From Orychophragmus violaceus (Eukaryota; Streptophyta; Magnoliopsida; Brassicales; Brassicaceae), in assembly GCA_030180135.1 (NCBI GenBank), contig CM058232.1, positions 75,559,001 through 75,623,000 on the forward strand: DNA of 64,000 bases, written 5' to 3'. Every line of letters starts with the position of its first letter. Position 1 is the stretch's first letter. Both the position numbers and the translations under genes were made by a program. Below, one piece after another: positions 52,565-61,142 of this stretch. The notes below the pieces were generated by a model, which saw only the letters and a program-made list of their open reading frames with translations, made no database searches and was not told the DNA's origin.

Positions 52565-53510
52565 GCTAATCAATCAATCGGGATCTAATTAAGAACTGTT
52601 CTAGAACTAGAATCACAGAATTATAACAGACCAACTTTCGTTGCGAATATTATTTATGTCTAACAACCTAGCAAGCCAACTTTCGTTGCGAGTTCTAGAG
52701 TTCTAAACAAGCATTAATCTCAAGTTCTTTCGTTCACAATTCCTCTAAACCAAATTTCTTTGCGAGTAGATCAAATTGCTCATCTAGGTTCTTTCTAGCT
52801 AATTAACCAACTGTCGTTGTGGAAATCAACCTAACATCATAAATCTGGGTAGCTACTTCAGATTAAGCAGTAAGAACAACCCTAGATGAAGAACTAACAA
52901 ATATGAATCCCTACAGATTGATCAACCTATAATTCCATGAAATCCCCAATGAGAATCCCTAAACCTAACAGGTAAACTACTCAGACATGACAATTGAAGC
53001 AAAAGACATGATGAATAGAAAACCAAATATCATAAAACAGAATAAGAAACAGGGGTTCGAAATCATCTCTCTGTCGAGTATCTGATCAGCCCCTAAAACT
53101 CTCTGAATGTAAAATAAAGCGTAAGTAAAGCGTAGCCTAAACAAGTGGCTATAAACCCTAATATATAGTCTAAAACACGTATGGGGCCTTTTTGCAAATC
53201 TGAGAAGTTTCTGGGCAAAAAGTGTAATTTCTGGATTTTTGTGCGCAGAACCCTGGAATCACCTTGCATCGACCGATGCACATACTGCATCGACCGATGC
53301 ACTGCATCGATGCAGGGCGATTTCGCAGCCAGTGAACTCTGTGAAACCTCTAAACAGTGCAGAAATGCTCCCAATGCTCCCAGAACGTCCAATTAGGCTC
53401 CAAATATCCTTAAACTTGTAAAACACCTGAAAAGACTCCAAAACATACTAAAAGACTCGATAATAAAGACATATATCATGGTCGAAAGTCCTAAAAACTA
53501 TGATATATCA
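52565..53510 (-). repeat. 5' LTR of element A, second part
   Basis: It continues the LTR begun at 28310-28553, starting with the duplicated GCTAA. It holds two units of the 21-bp repeat (53266-53301). It ends GATATATCA at 53510, then one extra A and the target duplication ATATC (53512-53516). Confidence 0.92.
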
Positions 53511-53516
53511 AATATC

Positions 53517-54734
53517 CTGACCTTAGATCCAATTTTGAAAATACCTTTGCGCCATGAAGTTCATCCAATCACTGTCAATGACTGGTATAGGATACTTGTC
53601 TGGAACCGTTGCTCTGTTCAAAGCTCTGTAGTCAACACAAAAGCACATGGAATTGTCCTTCTTCTTCACCAATAACACTGGACTGGAGAAGGAACTTCTT
53701 CTTGGCTGAATAGTTCCATTCGATAACATTTCTGCCACCATTTGTTCCATAACCTCTTTACTCGCATGGGGATAATGGTACGATCGTACTGAGATCGATG
53801 TCACACCTGGTAAAATATGAATTGAAAGCTCATTTCCTCGAATAGGAGGCAGTTCTGTTGGTATAGCAAAAATGTGATCATATTGATGTAGAACCTCTGC
53901 CACTGCTGGAGGAACTGTAACCAGTTGCTGCAACGTGATGGAATTATTCCCAAATTCCAGTGGTATTCCTCTACTTTTCACAGTTGTAGTGTTCTTCATT
54001 GATTTCAGCGAGAACGTTGGAATATGTAACTCAGAATCACCTTTCAGAGATACCATCTTGCCATTATGTTGGAACACGAATTCATGTAGCTCCCAGTCCA
54101 CCATACATTTATCCAATGTTCTCAACCACTGAATCCCAAGGATAACATCTGCTCCACCCAAATCCAAGGTAATAAAATCAGTCTTGAATGATAGTCCTTG
54201 AACAAAAAACTCCACATTGGAACATACTCCATGTCCTTCCACCTTTACACATGTTCCCAATAGTAATTCCAAGCCACTTGTCTTAACCATCTTCAATTTA
54301 GATCTTTCAACAATATTTGGTGCCACAAAGTTGTGAGTAGCACCACTATCCAACATAATCACCACATCACTCTTCCCAAACTTCCCTTTCATCTTAGTAG
54401 TAGTTAGAGTATCTACTCCCAAAAAATCATTTAATGACAATGTCATTAACTGTTGTTTCTCTGGACAGCATTCTTCTTCAATTGTTTCTTCACAGAATTC
54501 ATCCAAAATCTCCATTGATAGTCCTTCTACCACTGTAAGAACTTGTAATGTCTTGTTGGGGCAATCATGCGTTGAAGAGTACTTCTCAAGACATATAAAA
54601 CACAACCCCAATCGCTTCCTTTCTTTGATTTGTTCTTTAGTGTAAGTTTGCTGTGGCCGAGCTTGTTGTTGCAATCCCACTGTTTTGTTCTGAGCCGTAT
54701 TTTTTCAGGATTTTCCAATCTTGGGCCAAACCTG
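53517..54734 (-). pseudogene. Gag end, protease and reverse transcriptase start of the chromodomain-type element
   Basis: On the minus strand a zinc-knuckle region (CFICLEKYSSTHDC) is followed by the aspartic protease site IMLDSGATHNFV, then LGGADVILGIQWLRTL, and the reverse transcriptase start (FSSPVLLVKKKDNSMCFCVD, VPDKYPIPVID). The conserved text degrades by a frameshift within the last 60 bases before the junction at 53517. It resumes at 23911 beyond the inserted elements. The start of gag is cut off by the long-LTR element at 54735. The ATG at 54680 is internal. Confidence 0.87.
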
Positions 54735-54786
54735 TGATATCCCGTATCCAAAAAATATGGTCAACGGGCAGCAGAAAGTCAACCGA

Positions 54787-54841
54787 GGGCAAAATTGTAA
54801 TTTTGCCAAAGTGAGGGGGCAAAATTGTAATTTTGCCAAAG
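54787..54841 (+). repeat. Two tandem hairpin units GGCAAAATTGTAATTTTGCC
   Basis: The 20-base near-palindrome, extended by AAAGT, occurs at about 54787-54812 and again at 54816-54841. It can fold into a 9-bp stem with a two-base loop and lies within the first 110 bases of the LTR. Confidence 0.8.
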
Positions 54842-55741
54842 TTCGAAACGGAAGCTATGACGGGCAAAATGTTCATGTTTAACAACATAAAGAACATTTA
54901 GAAGACCAGGATTCGAAGAAACGGAGCAGAAACACATTTTACGGCTTGTCGGGAATGGAAACCGACAAACCCGAAGAAACTTCAAAAATTCATAACTGGA
55001 GCTACGTAAGTCCGAACGGAGTGATTCGACTTTATAAATTCATCTAATTTCATGGATAATCTTATTTTGGAGATTTGAAGATTTAAGGGAACATCCAGAA
55101 AGTTTATAATATATTAAACGCAAGATCAAGGAAACCGAAGCTACGGGTTTAAGCGGTTTAAGAGTTGGTTAAGGAAGATTAAAGAAGGGTTTTGGAAACA
55201 AAAACACTCAGATGGACAGGTGTCCTCATCTTAGGGTCGCCACATATCCTAGTAAGGTATCAATGCATGGTGTTGGTTCATGCATCTTTTTGCATGCAAG
55301 GAATAAACAAGCATGTGAAGAGAAAAACTTCATTTGAGCTAGCAAAACCTCTCTCTAAACACAACCCACGACCTTACCTCTCTCCTCTACAACCGCCATC
55401 TCTCTCTTGCCATCGCCGTCGCCGGAATCTTGACGGAGCCATCGTGAGAAGAAGGTCGCCGGCTAGATCTCCTCTCCTCTCTCTCCCTCTCCTCGCCGGT
55501 TCTTGAGCATTTGAAGCTATGGGAGGGTAGATCTCTTCTTTCTGAACAGTTTGGTGTGTAGATCGGCAGAAGAAGCCGCCGGAAAAGCCTCCTCCTCCGC
55601 GGTCAACTCTCCTCCACCGTCGGTTAACGCCGGAGCCGGTCACCGGAGAAGCCTCGCTGCCATCATATTGAAGCCGGTTCTTCCAGGGTTGGATTGGATG
55701 TTGTGGTTCCAAAAACTGAGTTTGTTAAGGGTTGGTTGAAG

Positions 55742-55982
55742 CGTGGTCAAAGTTGAGTTAAACCGGTCAACGGTTTAATCTCATAACGGTTTAATCAAAC
55801 CGGTCCAATTGGAGTGATTTGGTCGGTTCAGCTGGTTCAGGGGTTCAACCGGTTTGGTTTGTGGAGTCAACGGTCCAAGGTCTGGTCAACGCACGGGTCG
55901 ACGGTCAACCAGAGTCAAAGTCAACCGGCCGGTCAACGCCGGTCAACGCCGTGGTCAACGCGTTGACTCCGGCCATTGACGA
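55742..55982 (+). promoter_or_regulatory. Cluster of W-box cores in the long LTR
   Basis: Within about 240 bp there are eleven TTGAC(C/T) cores counted on both strands, most as GGTCAAC. Known WRKY factors bind TTGAC(C/T). The density could instead reflect simple expansion of a GGTCAACGCC-type word, so a regulatory role is inferred only. Confidence 0.45.
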
Positions 55983-58025
55983 TTTGCGGTTCGTGTCAGG
56001 GTGTTCGGGAATCTTCGGGGTTCGAGTTCGTGCATTCAGGAAGTTCGGGTTCCAGTTCGGTGGTCTCGGGATTCATACCGTGTCAGATCCGTCATTCCGC
56101 GCCTATCTCACTGTGAGTTGGCTCACAAACTCTTAGATACATATAGACCGGGCACCGAGAAACCGTAGATTTAGGATTGCATACCCTTGGTTAATTTGAA
56201 TTATTGATTGATAAATGATTGGACGTTTAATGATAAACCGGCTAGGATTAAATAAGCATATTAGGGTTTTCAGAATTAAAAGGTTAATCGATTGCATGCC
56301 GTTAGGTTGTTAGTACTAATTGTGTGATGCATTCATATAGATACCGTTTGATTAGGATCGTATATGCATATATACGTATTAAGAACGGAAAGAATGAATC
56401 TATATACGGGAATTAAGACGGACATAAAATTTGAATTAAACCAAAACGAACGTATATAATATGTAACGGGATTGGGACTTAGGTTTAATAGCGGGAAAGG
56501 GTAATGAATCAATTAATTAATAATGAGACGTCGGGAGTTAGTAAGTTTACTAACTCTAAACCGACGGATCGAGGAGTTAATAAAAGATACCCAGAATGAG
56601 TTAAATAAGGGAATTGGTGTGAGTTGTAAGCCGTCTACGGGTTAGCAATCCGCTAACCCAAGGTAGCGGATAAGAACGGATTAAAAGACTTAGAAACCCT
56701 AATAGGCCTGCTTGTGTGGTGTTTGTTGTGATTGCGTGTTTGTTGTCATTGTTGATGTGAGTTTGTGTGCAGGCTTATTAGACTGTTTCGGTGTTGGGTC
56801 GAGCAGTCATTGTGGACACTTACTCCAGTCATGGGACCGGGTAAGTTTGGTAGTGCTGACTAGGTATCTTATCTAGTCAGAGCGGTGGTGTGGTAGTGTA
56901 GCGGCTTGTGGAATGGTTGGGGATTTATTATTATTGTTGTTGATTGCATGATCTGTGCTAGAGTCCCAGCGAGTTTGCGTGTTTATATTTCTGCACTAGG
57001 ACTCTAGGGTGCGATAGATTCCGCAAGCCTAGGTTTTGTTTACGTTCCGGTACTTCCGACCCGATTGGATCCTCGGGTTTTTGCCTAATCGGATCATGGT
57101 GATTCCGGTTATGGTGTTAACCTACCGGGTGACGCTGGAAGGTGTGTCGATGGACGGAGAATGGTGTCATATTCGTGGAACCTTGTGTACACGTTTAGGA
57201 GTCGTGGTTTAGTTACCATGTAGGTGACGATGCAAACCCGTGGAAGCTACCGAGTTCGTAGGGCCCAGCGTTGATTTTTATTTCTTTATGTGCGTTAAAT
57301 AGATAGAGTCTAATCGAGGACATGTGTCGCAGTGCCTTCGATTCCCTAATTCTCCTTATCTTTGGCATTGATTGTGTGTTGTGGGTTTATCACGACGTGG
57401 TAGTGCGTGATCGACCGCTTTTTCCTGCTGTTTGTTATTTTTGGGGTTTTGGGGCGGGACTCTGTAGACTCTAGATAGAGTAGAAGCCGTTAGTGGGGAG
57501 CCGATTCACTGGGTGATCCTAGATCGCTCATTAGACTCTTTTTGTGTGTTTTCAGGTTTTGCAGCGACGGACGCGGGAGGTCCTCGGTGTAGTTTCGGGT
57601 TGCCTGTAGCGGGTTTTAATTCGGGATTTTGAGTGTTTTTCTCGGTTCGGCATTATCGCTATTTTGTGTGTTTGATTTCACTGTATATTTTAAATAGCGA
57701 TTGTTTGTAAAGTTCTATTAAACGTTGTATTCAACGTTTGATTACTCAAAAATGAAATTGTTTCCCTGATAGTGGGTTTCGTCCAAACCGACATAACTCA
57801 TTGAAATAGTACGAGTAGTACTGCTTTGTACTATGGATATGAGGATAGCGAGGTCAAGGATGGATTGGTGCGAGCCTTTGTCTCAAACCGATCTATCTCT
57901 GGCTTCGTCCTGTGGCGAATTTTCCCATTTGACTTGCTCGGGTTCGATCGGTCATGTTCTTGTTTGATTGTTGACCGGTCAGCTCGACGGTCAGCGGAGA
58001 ATGGGAAAGGGGCGTTATATAAAGG

Positions 58026-58037
58026 TGGTATCAGAGC
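58026..58037 (+). other. tRNA-Met primer binding site of the long-LTR element
   Basis: TGGTATCAGAGC marks the end of the long LTR and the start of the internal region, and sets the element on the plus strand. Confidence 0.85.
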
Positions 58038-58290
58038 ATGGTTCGTCATGGGTTTCGAAACATTTCATTTTTGAGTGTTTTCCGTGTTTTATCGAGTCAA
58101 ATGTGTCACACAAGCATTCATTAGGAAACCGAGCCGCGTCCGTTAAACCCGGGGTTGGGATGGGAAAGTAGGATTTTCGAATTATTTGTACTAACTTGTT
58201 TTTGTGTTTTTTGATCGCAGCCGTGCAGCAGTGTGTCTCGGGTGGAGTGGAGGGGTGTGTGTGTGTGCGGAGTAGTTACAGTTGAGCAGC

Positions 58291-59012
58291 ATGAGTCAGC
58301 AGGGATCAGTTGGTTCGCAGCATGGCCAGTTGGAACAGTTTCAGGGATACCCAACATCGCCAGGCCATACGCGAGAATCTCGTGCATTGGATCGTCCACC
58401 AGTTCCATTGCGACATTTACAGGGTGCCAGAGCAGCGGAGGTAGATTGGTCACCTCTTCCGGACCCTTTACCTGCATACATGGAGGATGATGCGGGCAGC
58501 CGAGACCCTTATGCAGATATGATGGTATTTTTGGGAGGAGCGGATGTGGAGTTACATTTACCGCCACAGTGGCTAGAGCCGGATGTACCACAGATACTTG
58601 CAGCAGCAGACGTACCACCGATGTTTCAGGCACCGATTCTTGAGGCGCCCGAGTTTCCCCCGCCATTTCGTGTGGAGAATTATTTGTTGAGTCCGCTACC
58701 GTTCGGCTTCGATCTGGATATGGAGCCTATGGACCCGGAGAAGCATCTACACTGGGAGCAGCAGGTGGATGAGCAGGTAGCGATGCTTGAGGATGTGTTG
58801 GAGCAGTAGGTCGGACTTTATCATCGGCCAGATCTACGACCTGGATCACCTCGTACACCGTTCGACATGGTTATGTCACCAGCATCTACTGAGTCACAGT
58901 TCGAGCCAGTCTCGCAACCAGCCGAGATGGTAGAGGCACCGCCAGCAGTACCAGAGGGCAGGACATGCAGTGGGTGTGGAGTGTATGGATTTCATTTGCA
59001 CTGGTGTCCCTG
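58291..59012 (+). pseudogene. Unrecognised ORF of the long-LTR element with one in-frame stop
   Basis: From the ATG at 58291 the frame runs to a TAG at 58807-58809 and continues in the same frame to TGA at 59010-59012, about 240 codons in total. It is rich in Pro, Asp, Glu and Met, with PLPDPLPAYMEDD and FPPPFRVENYLLSPLPFGFD. It ends in a small Cys/His cluster, CSGCGVYGFHLHWC. I see no Gag domain. The position right after a primer site suggests a Gag-like or accessory product. The later copia (59045) cuts the element 32 bases downstream. Confidence 0.5.
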
Positions 59013-59044
59013 ATCAGTAGACCCGCACCTTCGGGAGTCGTACC

Positions 59045-59687
59045 TGTTGGGAATGTCCTGAAATCTACTGTGCTATCTCTAGAAAGTATGATAAGTGTCG
59101 AGATCAGACATAATTCATAAATACTGGGAGGTCATGATGACTTGCTAGAGCCCGCTCTTGATCTATAAGTTAAGTACTTATTACCAGTATTGTATGATCC
59201 CTAAGGGTCACACACCATAGCTAACGGAAAAGTTAACAAGGAATTAATACATTAAGATGCAAGACATTTACTGTGTTTGTACAGAGAATTGGGCCAGACA
59301 AAATACAGTCTTTTGTCTGATTTGGGTCTTGGGCCCAAAAGCCTAATAAGCCATTAGTTTAATTACTTGGGCCCATATAAGGAAGAGGAGGCGCCAGTTA
59401 GCCTATGGTTCTGCGATTTTAGGTCTGGCCGTCCTCCTCTCTCTCTGTTGTTCCAGCTTGGTCTAACAGCCTGATCCAGTAGCTTGTAAGCGTGTGGATA
59501 CCTAGGAGGAGCCGGTAATCATCAGCTCTCAGTGATCTCTTCATTCCCTTGATCAATCCGCTGCACCTAATCACAAGGTAATGATCCTGATCTGTTTATG
59601 ATTCAACTGCAAATCACCTAGATCCTAGTTGATTATGTGATAGGTTGTAATCTGATAATTAAACCTATGAACAAACATAATCCTACA
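59045..59687 (+). repeat. 5' LTR of the second copia
   Basis: It starts TGTTGGGAATGTCC and ends ATAATCCTACA (643 bp). ATATAAGG at 59375-59382 may be the core promoter. A splice donor AAG|GTAATG is at 59575-59583, the equivalent place to the donor in the intact copia. Confidence 0.93.
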
Positions 59688-61140
59688 GTGGTATCAGAGC
59701 CTAGGTCGTTAGGTTTTTGCTGTTTGGATCATATTTAGGTTGTTTTTAAATGTTTAGAATCGAATTTGTGTTAAGAAATTTGATTAGAAAACTTGAAAAA
59801 CCTAATATGTAAATCGCATGAACCGATTGAAACCCATCGGTATGCGAAGTGGACGCCCGTATCGATCGACGAGGGAGCGTGATATCGATCGATATCAATC
59901 GGATCGATTGCTTCTCGCTGTCCCGATGACCCGATCGCAACGAGCTGATGCACGCGAGTATCGATCGACGAGGGAGCGTGATATCGATCGATATGCTGGC
60001 GAGGCATACGTTCCGCGAGTAGCCAATCGGTTCAGCCGAGCTTCGCGGTTCGTTCTTCCCTAACCCGCGACAATGAACCGATCAATCCGATTGTGTTTCA
60101 TTGTTAGCTTAAGCTTAACCCGCAAGTTAGGTCAAAATCAGCTAAAATTGATTGGTTAGACCAATCTATTTCTTCCTGATTTTGGACTTAACCGAACCGA
60201 TCCAATTTAATTGGTGGTTCAAGCGGTTAACCAAATCGCGGTTTGCTGGAAATTATTTAATACAATTGGTATTATTTAATTTCTGGTTAAACCGGATTTA
60301 AATTCAAAAATTGAATTTTAACCTAAACCGAAGGCTGGTCTAAGTTTGATTTGGTTGGACCAAATAATTTAGAGCTGGTCTGGTTTAGTAAATAACCAGT
60401 TGGATTTAGTTGTTAATTTGGTCTTGGACCAGAATTAATGAACCGACTCGGTTATGTCAAATTATTGGGCCAATTGGAATTTTGTGGTCTTGGGCCAAGA
60501 ATTGGGCCTATAATTTGTGACCCAACCGAAAACTTTAATAAAATATTAAATTAGAAATTTCTATTTTTAGCATGTTTCTAGATTTAGAAAGTTTCTAAAA
60601 TAAGTAAGTTTCCCAAAATAGTAATCTTCTATTTTTGGAAAGAAAACCTAAAATCCTCAAAACCAATATCAAGCTTGGATGTCTTGCCCAATCTTGTCAG
60701 CTACTTAACGCTTATTCAATTACAGATATGGCTTACAGTGTGAGGTGTCTGTTTTTGCGTAAGTAAAGTAGTATATAGTCACTAATTTCATTGGGAGTCC
60801 CAGACTTTAGTGATTATTTGGTTGTAAGAGATTGGTTTCCTTGACTGGGCCATCGGGAGTCCCGGGCTTTGAGACATCTGGTGAATTGGGCCTTGGGCCC
60901 AATCCACAACCGAGAGTTATATGGATATAACTAGCTGTGTGTATGCTTACCAAGTAAAGCTAATTCTGGGTGACGGCCAGTGGCCCACTTTGGTTTTGGT
61001 TGAACATGGGTCTCGGAATCATTGCATTCTTATGAGGTTAAACAAAGAAATTTTGAATGCAATGCGAGTTTTCTTATAAGTTATTAAGATTACTCTTTTA
61101 TGAACTAAATAACTAAAACTCTATTGTCTCATAATTTCAG
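59578..61140 (+). other. Predicted 5' leader intron of the second copia
   Basis: The donor is at 59578 inside the LTR. The acceptor ATTTCAG ends at 61140, two bases before the ATG at 61143. The intron is 1563 nt. It contains the primer site (59689-59700), a palindrome cluster in which TATCGATCGACGAGGGAGCG occurs twice (59858 and 59959), and a distal part (60660-61100) conserved with 33050-33490. Confidence 0.6.
59689..59700 (+). other. tRNA-Met primer binding site
   Basis: TGGTATCAGAGC begins one base after the LTR end, as in the intact copia. Confidence 0.93.
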
Positions 61141-61142
61141 CT

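Larger units (their letters stand above)
23912..53510 (-). mobile_element. Element A: Athila-like non-autonomous element (host of later insertions)
   Basis: Element A has a 3' LTR at 23912-25115, internal sequence at 25116-28309 and a 5' LTR in two parts (28310-28553 and 52565-53510). The target duplication ATATC flanks the whole (23907-23911 and 53512-53516, with one extra base at 53511). The internal region encodes one Gag-protease-like protein and nothing else. Without its nested insertions and the tandem duplication it would be about 5.6 kb. It must have depended on an autonomous Athila-like element for reverse transcription and integration. Confidence 0.85.
21098..54734 (-). mobile_element. 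Chromodomain-type Ty3/gypsy element, split by the large nest and truncated at its 5' end
   Basis: The 3' LTR (21098-21336), integrase, RNase H and part of reverse transcriptase lie at 21098-23911. Gag end, protease and the start of reverse transcriptase lie at 53517-54734. The two halves join in register across the Athila-like insertion at the target duplication ATATC (23907-23911 and 53512-53516). The order on the minus strand is gag, protease, reverse transcriptase, RNase H, integrase. The gag N-terminus and 5' LTR are missing because the long-LTR element starts at 54735. Several frameshifts and stops make it a relic. Confidence 0.87.
54735..58020 (+). repeat. Very long LTR (about 3.3 kb) of an unclassified Ty3/gypsy-like element
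   Basis: It starts TGATATCCCGTATCC and runs to just before a tRNA-Met primer site at 58026. The exact end (near GGCGTTATA) is uncertain because the expected CA is not clear. It includes twin hairpins (54787-54841), a CT-rich leader-like part (55360-55500) similar in style to a plant 5' untranslated exon, a cluster of GGTCAAC words (55742-55982) and unique sequence to 57800. The open frames inside show no known domain. Only this one LTR is in the window. Confidence 0.7.

Noticed and set aside
55192..56136. Several open frames of 100-112 codons on both strands in the long LTR
   Set aside because: They are GC-rich, overlap each other on both strands and show no domain. The region is LTR noncoding sequence with a leader-like composition.
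57826..58171. Short open frames just before the primer site at 58026
   Set aside because: They cross the LTR end and primer site and have no recognisable features.
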